In this document: in pieces, positions 52,919-61,286 of the stretch | How the letters are laid out: each line of letters starts with the position of its first letter | Position numbering within the stretch: position 1 is the first letter of the stretch | Assembly: GCF_014201585.1 (NCBI RefSeq) | Contig: NZ_JACHES010000007.1 | Location: forward strand, 1 to 64,000 | Direction: 5' to 3' | Source: Anoxybacillus tengchongensis | Lineage (GTDB): Bacteria; Bacillota; Bacilli; Bacillales; Anoxybacillaceae | DNA: 64,000 nt | Notes under the pieces: generated by a model | What the model saw: only the letters and a program-made list of their open reading frames with translations | Databases searched by the model: none | Told to the model about the DNA's origin: nothing | Translations under genes and position numbers: made by a program

Positions 52919-54260
52919 CATTGTGCAAAAACAGAAGCGGTATTTTCGCACAGGGGCGACGCTTTCGTTGTCTTTTCGGCTTGCGCAGCTTGCTCGTTTG
53001 AAAGAAACGATTCAAGCGCATGAGCAAGCAATCATCGATACACTAGCAAAAGAACTGCATAAATCGCCGTTGGAAGCATATACCACAGAAATCGGGATCG
53101 TGTATGAAGAAATCCATTTTATCACGAAGCGACTGAGCGATTGGATGAAGCCACAACGTGTGCCGACGCCGTTGACGCACTTTGGGTCAAAAAGTTACAT
53201 ATATCCAGAGCCATATGGGGTCACTTTAATTATCTCGCCATGGAATTATCCGTTTCAGCTTGCGATGAGTCCGCTTATCGGCGCGATTGCGACAGGAAAT
53301 TGTGCGGTAGTGAAGCCGTCTGAATATACGCCGGCGATGTCGGCATTGTTAAAAACAATAGTTTCCGAAGCGTTTCCGGAAGAGTATGTTACTGTCGTAG
53401 AGGGCGGTGCGGACGTCAGCCAGCAGCTGCTTGATTTACGCTTTGACCATATTTTTTTCACCGGAAGCGTGCCGGTTGGAAAAATCGTCATGGCAGCGGC
53501 AGCGAAACATTTAACGCCTGTCACGCTGGAACTTGGCGGAAAAAGCCCAGTGATCGTCGACGCCTCCGCGCATATTGATTTAGCTGCCAAACGAATCGTA
53601 TGGGGAAAATTTTTAAACGCTGGGCAAACGTGTATTGCGCCTGATTATGTGCTCGTTCATATTTCGGTGAAATCTTTGTTGATTGAGCGAATGAAGCAGT
53701 ATATAGAACAGTTATACGGTGATAAAGATGCGTATAGTCGTATTGTTACTGTTCGTCATGCTGAACGGCTCGTTCGTTTTTTAACAAATGGTATCGTTGT
53801 ACATGGTGGAACGTATGACATTGAGCAACGTTGGATCGAGCCGACGTTGCTAGAGGATGTGACGTGGGAAGATGACATTATGAAAGAAGAAATTTTTGGA
53901 CCGATATTGCCGCTCGTTACGTTTAAGACAATGGATGAAGCAATCCAAATGATCAACGATTACGAAAAGCCACTTGCGCTTTATTTGTTTTCAGAAGATC
54001 GCGATGTGCAACAACAAGTATTACAACAAGTTAGTTTTGGTGGAGGATGTATTAACGACACGATCATGCACATCGCCAGCCCACATCTACCATTCGGCGG
54101 CGTTGGACAAAGCGGAATTGGTGCATACCATGGAAAAGCAAGTTTTGATGCATTTACTCATTACAAAAGTGTGCTCAAACAGACAACGAAATTTGATATT
54201 CCTTTGCGTTATCCAAACTTTCCACATGCGCTCAAATGGGTGCGGAAGTTATTGAGATGA
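52911..54260 (+). CDS. Aldehyde dehydrogenase (YwdH-like)
   Basis: 449 residues, the length of fatty-aldehyde class 3-like dehydrogenases such as B. subtilis YwdH. Motifs: SPWNYPFQLAM, FFTGSVPVGKIV (NAD loop), ELGGKSPVIV with the general base Glu, NAGQTCIAPDYV with the catalytic Cys, and EEIFGPILPLV. ATG 52911 follows AGAGAGGGA and overlaps the PIN gene by eight bases. The frame open to 52782 is rejected. Substrate unknown. Confidence 0.88.
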   Translation: MNDIVQKQKRYFRTGATLSLSFRLAQLARLKETIQAHEQAIIDTLAKELHKSPLEAYTTEIGIVYEEIHFITKRLSDWMKPQRVPTPLTHFGSKSYIYPEPYGVTLIISPWNYPFQLAMSPLIGAIATGNCAVVKPSEYTPAMSALLKTIVSEAFPEEYVTVVEGGADVSQQLLDLRFDHIFFTGSVPVGKIVMAAAAKHLTPVTLELGGKSPVIVDASAHIDLAAKRIVWGKFLNAGQTCIAPDYVLVHISVKSLLIERMKQYIEQLYGDKDAYSRIVTVRHAERLVRFLTNGIVVHGGTYDIEQRWIEPTLLEDVTWEDDIMKEEIFGPILPLVTFKTMDEAIQMINDYEKPLALYLFSEDRDVQQQVLQQVSFGGGCINDTIMHIASPHLPFGGVGQSGIGAYHGKASFDAFTHYKSVLKQTTKFDIPLRYPNFPHALKWVRKLLR

Positions 54261-54331
54261 AAAAATGTTCCCAACGGGGTACTTTTTGTTTTTGGTTAAT
54301 AAATTTGAACAAATTTCGAAAAAAATTTAAC

Positions 54332-54350
54332 GAAAATGTGACACATTTTC
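54332..54350. promoter_or_regulatory. 19-base palindrome, possible operator
   Basis: GAAAATGTG/CACATTTTC is symmetric around one A. It resembles a dimeric regulator site but does not fit my memory of Fnr, Rex or ResD consensus sequences. It lies upstream of the terminator at 54403, so its target transcript is unclear. Confidence 0.4.
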
Positions 54351-54402
54351 AAACGAACATCCTATTTCTTTTTTCATTTCCATGTATTATACAAAAAACA
54401 AC

Positions 54403-54449
54403 GCTTTTCTCGCTTATTTTTTAAAGTTGAGAAAAGCTTTTTTCTTTTT
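54403..54449 (+). terminator. Terminator after the aldehyde dehydrogenase
   Basis: GCTTTTCTC (54403-54411) pairs with GAGAAAAGC (54429-54437), followed by TTTTTTCTTTTTG. It is 140 bases past the dehydrogenase stop. Confidence 0.7.
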
Positions 54450-54636
54450 GTCAATGATTTTGCTTTTTATTTTCCCCTCAATGCAGTTTCTTCCTTCCTT
54501 TTTTCGTCACAATTATTTTTACAATACATGTTAAAATCATTTCAATAGTGTTAATACTACAAAGTTAATAAATTTCGTTCGTTACTCATTTATCGAGATG
54601 CTCAATGAATCACAATTTTTGTTGAGGTGAAGAAAG

Positions 54637-55617
54637 ATGAAGCGTTTGTTTTCCTTATTAGTAGCTGGATTGCTTCCGCTCCTTGGAGGCTGTGAGATGG
54701 TCGTTTTTCAACCACAAGGACCAGCTGCACGAAGCATTACGGAGTTGATTAACTGGTCGATTTGGTGGATGCTTCTTGTCGTTGTCGTTGTATTTGCTTT
54801 GTTCGCTTATATCGTATGGAAATATCGCGATCGACCTGAGCGAAAGGGAGAGGAGCCGCCTGAGGAACACGGAAGTACGGTGCTTGAAATTGTATGGACG
54901 GTGATTCCGATTTTAATCGTTATTGCATTAACGATTCCAACAGTTAGAACGTTATACGATTTAGAAAAACCACCGAAAGGGTACGAAGATCAAGAGCCAC
55001 TTGTCATTCATGTCACGTCGGCAGATTGGAAATGGATTTTTAGCTACCCGGAACAAAATATTGAAACAGTAAACTATGTCAATATTCCGGCAAACCGACT
55101 TGTATTATTTAAAATGACTTCCGCATCGACAATGCAGTCGTTTTGGGTACCGGCATTAGCTGGGCAAAAATATACGATGAACAAAATGGAAACGGAATTG
55201 TACGTTGTTGCGGAGCGCCCAGGATCGTATGAAGGACGAAATACGAACTTTAATGGACGTGGGTATGCGCATATGCAGTTTGAAGTGTTAGCGCAAACGC
55301 CAAAAGAGTTTGAAAAATGGGTGCAAGAAGTAAAACAAAAGGCACCGAAATTAACGAAAGAAAAATATGAGGAATTATTGTTGCCGACACATTTAGGACG
55401 GTTAACATTTATAGGTACACATTTACAATGGGTGAATCATGCGGATGCACATTCCAAGACGTACACAAACCCAGAGCTATATCGTGGCCATGGGTATCAA
55501 GGAAAAACTTTTACTGATGAAGACAACTATAAATCTAGTTCATCATCCAATTGTAACGAAGAAGATGAACAACAAGCTTTAGAGAGTGATAGCGGAGGTG
55601 AACATCATGGGCATTAA
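54637..55617 (+). CDS. qoxA: Menaquinol oxidase aa3-600 subunit II
   Basis: 326 residues. A lipoprotein-type signal (LLPLLGGC, Cys 19), two transmembrane helices (about 38-62 and 86-106) and a periplasmic-side cupredoxin domain. The copper CuA ligands of cytochrome c oxidases are absent: the region reads GRNTNFNGRGYAHMQFEV without the Cys pair, marking a quinol oxidase. The C-terminus is a hydrophilic Ser/Glu/His tail (GGEHHGH). GAGGTGAAG precedes the ATG. It overlaps qoxB by 11 bases. Confidence 0.94.
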   Translation: MKRLFSLLVAGLLPLLGGCEMVVFQPQGPAARSITELINWSIWWMLLVVVVVFALFAYIVWKYRDRPERKGEEPPEEHGSTVLEIVWTVIPILIVIALTIPTVRTLYDLEKPPKGYEDQEPLVIHVTSADWKWIFSYPEQNIETVNYVNIPANRLVLFKMTSASTMQSFWVPALAGQKYTMNKMETELYVVAERPGSYEGRNTNFNGRGYAHMQFEVLAQTPKEFEKWVQEVKQKAPKLTKEKYEELLLPTHLGRLTFIGTHLQWVNHADAHSKTYTNPELYRGHGYQGKTFTDEDNYKSSSSSNCNEEDEQQALESDSGGEHHGH

Positions 55618-57583
55618 GTGGAATGAAATGCTTGTTGGGGGAGACCCGCTTCTTGTCGGTTCACAAATTGCGATCGTACTAACTGTCGTTGCGATTGTTG
55701 TTGGATTAACGTACTTTAAAAAATGGGGTTGGCTATGGCGCGAATGGCTAACGACCGTCGACCATAAAAAGATCGGGATTATGTACATTTTATCTGGTGT
55801 ACTTATGTTTTTCCGCGGTGGAATGGACGGCTTGTTAATGAAGGCGCAAACGGCTCGACCAGAAATGAGCTTTTTAGATGCGCAGCATTACAACGAAATT
55901 TTTACAACGCATGGCGTGATTATGATTTTGTTTATGGCGATGCCATTTTTGATCGGCTTAATGAACGTTGTTGTCCCTTTGCAAATTGGAGCGCGCGATG
56001 TCGCGTTTCCGCAGTTGAACGCACTTAGTTTTTGGTTATTTTTTAGCGGAGCGATGTTATTTAACATTTCGTTCGTTGTTGGTGGCTCACCAGATGCAGG
56101 GTGGACATCGTATTTCCCGCTAGCTGGAAAAGAGTTTAGTCCAGGAATCGGAAACAACTACTATGCGATTGCGTTGCAAATTGCAGGGCTCGGTACGTTA
56201 ATGACGGGGATTAACTTTATCGTCACAATTTTAAAAATGCGTGCCCCAGGCATGACATTAATGAAAATGCCGATGTTTACGTGGACGACGTTGATTACGT
56301 CCATTATCATCGTTGCCGCATTTCCGATTTTCACCGTTGCATTAGCGTTAATGACGTTTGATCGCTTGTACGGAACACATTTCTTTACGCTTTCTTCAGG
56401 CGGAAGCGATATGCTTTGGGCAAACTTGTTCTGGCTTTGGGGCCATCCGGAAGTATATATTGTTATTTTGCCGGCGTTTGGAATTTTCTCTGAAGTCATT
56501 GCAACGTTTTCACGTAAAACGTTGTATGGATATACATCGATGGTCATTTCTATTGTTGGTATTGCATTTTTAAGTATGATCGTATGGGTGCACCATTTTT
56601 ACACGATGGATGCAGGGCCTGCGGTAAACTCATTTTTCTCGATTACAACGATGTTAATTGCCGTTCCGACCGGGGTGAAAATTTTCAACTGGCTGTTTAC
56701 GATGCGAAAAGGACGCATTCAATTTACAACTGCGATGTTATGGGCGCTTGCCTTCGTGCCAAACTTTGTCATTGGTGGAGTGACCGGCGTCATGTTGGCG
56801 ATGGCAGCAGCAGACTTTCAATACCATAACACGTTATTTTTAGTCGCACACTTCCATTACGTATTAATTCCAGGTGTTGTGTTTGCGGTATTTGCAGGAT
56901 TGTATTATTGGTGGCCAAAAATGTTTGGCTTTATGTTAAATGAAAAGCTTGGAAAATATCATTTTTGGCTATTTACAATCGGATTTAACGTGACGTTTAT
57001 GCCGATGTTTTTCCTTGGCTTAAAAGGAGCCGTTCGTCGCGCTTATACGTATTCAGCAGAATCCGGCTTTGCGCCACTTTTCCTTGTATCTGCGATCGGC
57101 TCGATTATTTTAGCGATCGGTTTTGCGGTATTTTGTTATAACATTTATTGGAGCTTCCGTTATGCGAAGCGCAATGTGTCCCACGATCCATGGGATGCAC
57201 GTACGCTTGAATGGATGACGGCATCGCCAGTACAGTTTTATAACTTTGCGGTCGTGCCAGAAGTGAAACAATTAGATGCGTTTTGGCATATGAAAAAACG
57301 TGGGGAAACGCTCACATTAAAAGAAAGCGACATCAAGAAAATTCATATGCCAAGCAACTCCGGATTGCCGTTTTATATGGCGGTTGTGTTTGGAATTACA
57401 GGTTTCTTCCTCGTCTTTGAAGCACATATCGCGGCAGCTGTTGCGGCAATTGGAATTGTCGTTGGGCTTATTATCCGTTCGTTTGATTACAATGACGGCT
57501 ATTACGTAAGCGTCGATGAAATTAAGCAAACCGAACGAACGTGGAGAAATGTAGAAGGGGGGACGGAAAACCATGTCGGCTAA
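55607..57583 (+). CDS. qoxB: Menaquinol oxidase aa3-600 subunit I
   Basis: The catalytic subunit with heme a and the heme a3-CuB centre; reduces oxygen to water with proton pumping. 658 residues and over a dozen membrane helices. Ligands visible: the heme a His in FTTHGVIMILF, the CuB His with the cross-linked Tyr in WGHPEVYI, the His pair in VWVHHFY, and HFHYVLIPG for the hemes. ATG 55607 has GGAGGTG before it; the frame to 55586 is rejected. Confidence 0.97.
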   Translation: MGIKWNEMLVGGDPLLVGSQIAIVLTVVAIVVGLTYFKKWGWLWREWLTTVDHKKIGIMYILSGVLMFFRGGMDGLLMKAQTARPEMSFLDAQHYNEIFTTHGVIMILFMAMPFLIGLMNVVVPLQIGARDVAFPQLNALSFWLFFSGAMLFNISFVVGGSPDAGWTSYFPLAGKEFSPGIGNNYYAIALQIAGLGTLMTGINFIVTILKMRAPGMTLMKMPMFTWTTLITSIIIVAAFPIFTVALALMTFDRLYGTHFFTLSSGGSDMLWANLFWLWGHPEVYIVILPAFGIFSEVIATFSRKTLYGYTSMVISIVGIAFLSMIVWVHHFYTMDAGPAVNSFFSITTMLIAVPTGVKIFNWLFTMRKGRIQFTTAMLWALAFVPNFVIGGVTGVMLAMAAADFQYHNTLFLVAHFHYVLIPGVVFAVFAGLYYWWPKMFGFMLNEKLGKYHFWLFTIGFNVTFMPMFFLGLKGAVRRAYTYSAESGFAPLFLVSAIGSIILAIGFAVFCYNIYWSFRYAKRNVSHDPWDARTLEWMTASPVQFYNFAVVPEVKQLDAFWHMKKRGETLTLKESDIKKIHMPSNSGLPFYMAVVFGITGFFLVFEAHIAAAVAAIGIVVGLIIRSFDYNDGYYVSVDEIKQTERTWRNVEGGTENHVG

Positions 57584-58178
57584 CGTCAATCATTCGCTTC
57601 CACTTGAATATCAAACTGAGCAAAACCGATTAAATATTTTAGGGTTTTGGATTTTTCTTGGAGCAGAAATTGTGCTATTTGCGACGTTGTTTGCCGTCTA
57701 TGGCGTGTTAGGTCACCGCTATGCCGGTGGCCCAACGCCAAGCGACATCTTTAAGCTGAATGATGTGCTCATTGAAACGTTATTGTTGTTGACAAGTAGC
57801 TTTACATGTGGTTTGGCAGTCTTTTTTATGCGACAACGTAATATGAAGCAACTGCTCGTTTGGTTTGTCATTACCCTTTTGTTAGGGGCGGGCTTTTTGT
57901 TTATGGAAATTCGTGAGTTTATTCATTACGTGCATGAAGGGGCAACGATGCAAACGAGCGCGTTTTTATCAAGCTTTTTCGTGTTGCTTGGTACGCACGG
58001 TGCGCACGTGACGTTCGGGATCATTTGGGCAGTGATGCTTATTATTCAGCTCCTTCAACGCGGTTTGACGCCAGTTACTGCAAGAAAAATGTTTATCATT
58101 AGTTTATACTGGCATTTCCTTGATGTCGTCTGGATTTTCATTTTCACATTTGTGTATTTAAAAGGGATGGTGGGGTAA
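57573..58178 (+). CDS. qoxC: Menaquinol oxidase aa3-600 subunit III
   Basis: 201 residues with five hydrophobic helices and the subunit III pattern (LNILGFWIFLGAEIVLFATLF; MEIREFIHYVHEG; GTHGAHVTFGIIW; YWHFLDVVWIFIF). It stabilises the catalytic subunit and its oxygen path. Overlaps qoxB by 11 bases and is followed directly by qoxD. Confidence 0.96.
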   Translation: MSANVNHSLPLEYQTEQNRLNILGFWIFLGAEIVLFATLFAVYGVLGHRYAGGPTPSDIFKLNDVLIETLLLLTSSFTCGLAVFFMRQRNMKQLLVWFVITLLLGAGFLFMEIREFIHYVHEGATMQTSAFLSSFFVLLGTHGAHVTFGIIWAVMLIIQLLQRGLTPVTARKMFIISLYWHFLDVVWIFIFTFVYLKGMVG

Positions 58179-58478
58179 ATGGAGCATAAAAGCAAATATC
58201 CCGTTAGCCACGTTGTTGGATTTTTATTTTCGCTCATTTTAACATTCGTTGCAGTATTTGTGGCGTTGAAAATGAACGTATCGTATACAATTGTTATGTG
58301 GATTATCGGTTCACTGGCCATCATTCAAGCTGGATTGCAACTATTTATGTTTATGCACGTGACAGAAGGAGAAGACGGAAAAACAAACGTCATTAATATG
58401 GCTTATGCGGTGTTTGTCGCGATCGTCATTGTCGCAGGGTCGATTTGGGTATTAACATCCGGACATGCCGCGCATTAA
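58179..58478 (+). CDS. qoxD: Menaquinol oxidase aa3-600 subunit IV
   Basis: 99 residues with three membrane helices (about 9-29, 38-58 and 70-92), typical of subunit IV (QLFMFMHVTEGEDG in the loop). The ATG follows the qoxC stop without a gap, preceded by GGTGGGG. Last gene of the operon; a terminator follows. Confidence 0.95.
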   Translation: MEHKSKYPVSHVVGFLFSLILTFVAVFVALKMNVSYTIVMWIIGSLAIIQAGLQLFMFMHVTEGEDGKTNVINMAYAVFVAIVIVAGSIWVLTSGHAAH

Positions 58479-58483
58479 CATAA

Positions 58484-58524
58484 AACCCCTCGCTTAACTT
58501 TTGCGAGGGGTTGCTTTTATTTTT
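58484..58524. terminator. Bidirectional terminator between qoxD and pstA
   Basis: AACCCCTCGC (58484-58493) pairs perfectly with GCGAGGGGTT (58503-58512). On the plus strand GCTTTTATTTTTG follows; on the minus strand TTTTATG follows. The pstA stop codon lies in the loop. Confidence 0.9.
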
Positions 58525-59405
58525 GTAATTAGTGTTTGAATCCAAAGTGGGAAGCGAACAGTAAAGCTAATGATTAATACGATGAGAACAAGAATAGCTG
58601 CAGATTTTTGAGCGATTTCTGTTGCATCTGGTACGAGTGCTTCGGATTGTACGTACCATAAGTGAACAGGAAGTGTACCACCTTGCGATAACAAGTTGAA
58701 ATCCCACATAAAGCCAGATGTCGATGTTCCCCCTGCTAAAATAATGATGGCAGATTCACCAAATGCACGACATGCAACGAGGCTAATACCCGTTAAAATT
58801 CCGTTTAGCGCAGCAGGAAGGACAACTTTTAATATTGTTTGCGACTTTGTCGCCCCAAGAGCGAGAGATGCTTCTCGAATGTCTTGCGGCACGGCTTGGA
58901 TAGCTTCTTCTGTGACGCGGGCTAGTACGGGTAAATTTAATAAAGCAAGCGTAACTGCAGCACCAATGATCGTCAAGCCAATACCGACATATTCGACAAA
59001 CAATACATAGCCAAACAAACCGAAAACGATCGAAGGAACAGATGCTAAACTTTCAACAGACGTGCGCACAAATTCTGTAAAACGATTGTTCGGCGCATAT
59101 TCTGCGAGAAAAATGCCGGCTCCAATGCCAATAGGCAATGAAAGGATGAGAGATAAAATAAGAACGTAAAAAGAATTGAATAAAAATGGTCCGACACCGC
59201 CGCCAGCTTCTAGTTCGTTCGGTAATGTGAATAAAAAATCAAGCGATAGTTTCGGCAGTCCTTTCCCTAAGATTGTGTATAGCAATCCGATAATTAAAAT
59301 AAATGTTGATACTGTAATCATGCCAACGAACATATGAAATAAGCGATTTGTGTAAATGGCGCTTGCGATTGCTTTACGATGACTATGAAACAATGACTCT
59401 CTCAT
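58494..59405 (-). CDS. pstA: Phosphate ABC transporter permease PstA
   Basis: 303 residues with six membrane helices. The ABC-permease loop is QAVPQDIREASLALGATKSQTILKVVLPAA, and GESAIIILAGG follows. PstA pairs with PstC as the membrane channel. Four bases separate it from pstC. No pstB follows; the bidirectional terminator comes immediately, so the ATPase must be encoded elsewhere. Confidence 0.95.
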   Translation of the reverse strand: MRESLFHSHRKAIASAIYTNRLFHMFVGMITVSTFILIIGLLYTILGKGLPKLSLDFLFTLPNELEAGGGVGPFLFNSFYVLILSLILSLPIGIGAGIFLAEYAPNNRFTEFVRTSVESLASVPSIVFGLFGYVLFVEYVGIGLTIIGAAVTLALLNLPVLARVTEEAIQAVPQDIREASLALGATKSQTILKVVLPAALNGILTGISLVACRAFGESAIIILAGGTSTSGFMWDFNLLSQGGTLPVHLWYVQSEALVPDATEIAQKSAAILVLIVLIISFTVRFPLWIQTLITKIKATPRKS

Positions 59406-59409
59406 TATG

Positions 59410-60330
59410 TTACTCTCCCTTTGGACGAAGTTGACGAATAATAATAATTAATACAAGAGAAATAAACAACAATAAAAACGCCATCATATATAATGCATAG
59501 TTCCATGTTGAATCAAATTGAACGTTTGTAATTTGCATCACGATGTTGCTCGTTAACACTGATGTTGGCGTAAGTAGATCCCAGCCGAACTGTGCAGTAT
59601 TTCCAATGACCATCACAACAGCCATCGTTTCACCGATTGCCCGTGTCATACCTAAAATAATTGCCGTTAAAATGCCTGGGCGAGCGGCAGGAAGAACGAT
59701 ACGTGTAATCACTTGAAGTTTTGTGCTTCCAAGTGCATAGCCTGCTTCGCGCAAATGTTGTGGCACTGCGCAAATGGCGTCATCGCTAATACGAGCAACA
59801 GTCGGTAAAACCATCATCGTTAACACGAGAGCAGCAGCGAAGAAACCATCGCCAACAAGCGTGCCCGTTGTCTCACGAATGAATGGAATTAAGATTGTTA
59901 AACCTAAAAATCCATATACGATGGAAGGAATGCCGACTAGCAAATCTAACATTGGACGCATAATATTTTTTAGCCAATTTGGCGCCATTTCAGCAATAAA
60001 AATAGCAATAGCTAAAGCAATCGGCGTGCACATGATCAACGTTAAAAATGTTAAATATAACGTCCCAGCAATAAAAACAGCTGCCCCATATTTTTCTTCA
60101 AACGGCTCCCACGTAGCGGAAAAAAAGAACTCTTTCCACGAGACGTCTTTAAAGACGAGAAACCCCGTTTGGCTAATAAAAATGACGATCGAAAAAAGAG
60201 CAACACCTAAAGAGAGCGCACTTACTAAACAAGCGTAGCGAAAGGCGTTATTTTTCATATACTTCATGCGCCATTGTTTTGTTTTCATTTGCTCATGTTG
60301 GATGCGAACATGTTCCGCAGGTAACGCCAT
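59410..60330 (-). CDS. pstC: Phosphate ABC transporter permease PstC
   Basis: 306 residues, six helices. The permease loop is CAVPQHLREAGYALGSTKLQVITRIVLPAARPGI, with GETMAVVMVIGNT after it. It has a longer hydrophilic N-terminus (about 28 residues) before the first helix. AGGAGGA precedes the ATG. A hairpin lies between pstS and this gene. Confidence 0.95.
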   Translation of the reverse strand: MALPAEHVRIQHEQMKTKQWRMKYMKNNAFRYACLVSALSLGVALFSIVIFISQTGFLVFKDVSWKEFFFSATWEPFEEKYGAAVFIAGTLYLTFLTLIMCTPIALAIAIFIAEMAPNWLKNIMRPMLDLLVGIPSIVYGFLGLTILIPFIRETTGTLVGDGFFAAALVLTMMVLPTVARISDDAICAVPQHLREAGYALGSTKLQVITRIVLPAARPGILTAIILGMTRAIGETMAVVMVIGNTAQFGWDLLTPTSVLTSNIVMQITNVQFDSTWNYALYMMAFLLLFISLVLIIIIRQLRPKGE

Positions 60331-60351
60331 ATTGTTTCCTCCTCGTTCATC

Positions 60352-60385
60352 ATATAAAAGACAGCCCCCTCATAAAGGAGGCTGC
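60352..60385 (-). terminator. Attenuator between pstS and pstC
   Basis: On the minus strand AGCCTCCT (60383-60376) pairs with AGGGGGCT (60370-60363, one G-U), followed by GTCTTTTATATG. It should lower pstCA expression relative to the binding protein. Confidence 0.7.
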
Positions 60386-60392
60386 AAATATG

Positions 60393-61265
60393 TTATTTTT
60401 TCATTGCTGTAATTGGGATGAATTTTAATTTTTTCAACGAACCTTGTTGGAACTTTTTGCTTTGGATAAAGTCGATAAATGCTTTATTTGCTCCAGTAGC
60501 AGGACCTTTTGTTAGCAAGTAGCCATAGCCCCAAACAGGATATTTTCCGTTCATGACGTTTGTTACTGTTGCCTCTACACCGTTGTATGAGACGGCTTTA
60601 ATGTTTCCTTTAATGTACGCAAGGTCTGTATAACCAATTGCGTTTGGTGTAGTTTCCACCGCTTTAATCATGTTTCCGTTTGAAGATACTTCTTTATAGT
60701 TTTCTCCTTGTGTCATAAATGAAGAGCCTTTTAATGCTTTCAATTGATAGTTTACACGCGTTCCTGAACCGTGTGCGCGGTTGACGACAATAATTGGTTC
60801 ATCTTTTCCGCCAACTTCTTTCCAGTTTTTAATTTTTCCTGCAAAAATATCTTGTAATTGTTTCGTTGTTAAATTTTTTACAGGATTATCTTTATGAACG
60901 ATCGTTGCAAATGGAATAACCGCAATCGGGTAGGCGTTTAAACCTTGAAATGCACTAAAGCCAGGTACAGGTTTCGTTGCATCCCAGTCACAAGCACCGA
61001 TTGTTGCTGAACCTTTTGAAACAGATTGTGGTCCAACGATAGATGATGTACCGGATACAGAGATTGCTACTTTTGGATTTGCCTTTTTAAATTCTTTCGC
61101 TGCTTGTTGGGTTAGTGGAAGCAATGCTGATGAGCCAGCAACGACAATTTTACCCGTTTGTTGAGCAGCTTCTGTTTTTTCTGTTACTGTAAGCGAAGAG
61201 CCGAATAATAAGCTAGAAGATAATGCGACAAGAGAGAACTTTTTAATAAAAGATTTTAAATTCAT
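60393..61265 (-). CDS. pstS: Phosphate-binding protein PstS
   Basis: 290 residues. Signal peptide about 1-33 (LVALSSSLLFGSSLTVTEKTEA then AQQ) with no lipobox Cys, unusual for a Gram-positive binding protein. The PBP body has VAGSSALLPLTQQAA, VSGTSSIVGPQSVSKG, GACDWDA, NRAHGSGTRVNYQ and NAIGYTDLAYIKG, matching phosphate-binding loops. ATG 61265 follows AGAGGTG; GTG 61274 overlaps that site. It is 21 bases after the repeat-protein gene, so probably one transcript. Confidence 0.94.
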   Translation of the reverse strand: MNLKSFIKKFSLVALSSSLLFGSSLTVTEKTEAAQQTGKIVVAGSSALLPLTQQAAKEFKKANPKVAISVSGTSSIVGPQSVSKGSATIGACDWDATKPVPGFSAFQGLNAYPIAVIPFATIVHKDNPVKNLTTKQLQDIFAGKIKNWKEVGGKDEPIIVVNRAHGSGTRVNYQLKALKGSSFMTQGENYKEVSSNGNMIKAVETTPNAIGYTDLAYIKGNIKAVSYNGVEATVTNVMNGKYPVWGYGYLLTKGPATGANKAFIDFIQSKKFQQGSLKKLKFIPITAMKK

Positions 61266-61286
61266 GATTTTCACCTCTTACAAAAT

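Larger units (their letters stand above)
54261..54636. other. 376-base intergenic region before qoxA
   Basis: AT-rich and gene-free. It holds a 19-base palindrome at 54332-54350 (GAAAATGTG-A-CACATTTTC), a terminator at 54403-54449, and a 180-base AT-rich leader in which the qox promoter must lie. I could not pick a convincing promoter. Confidence 0.6.
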
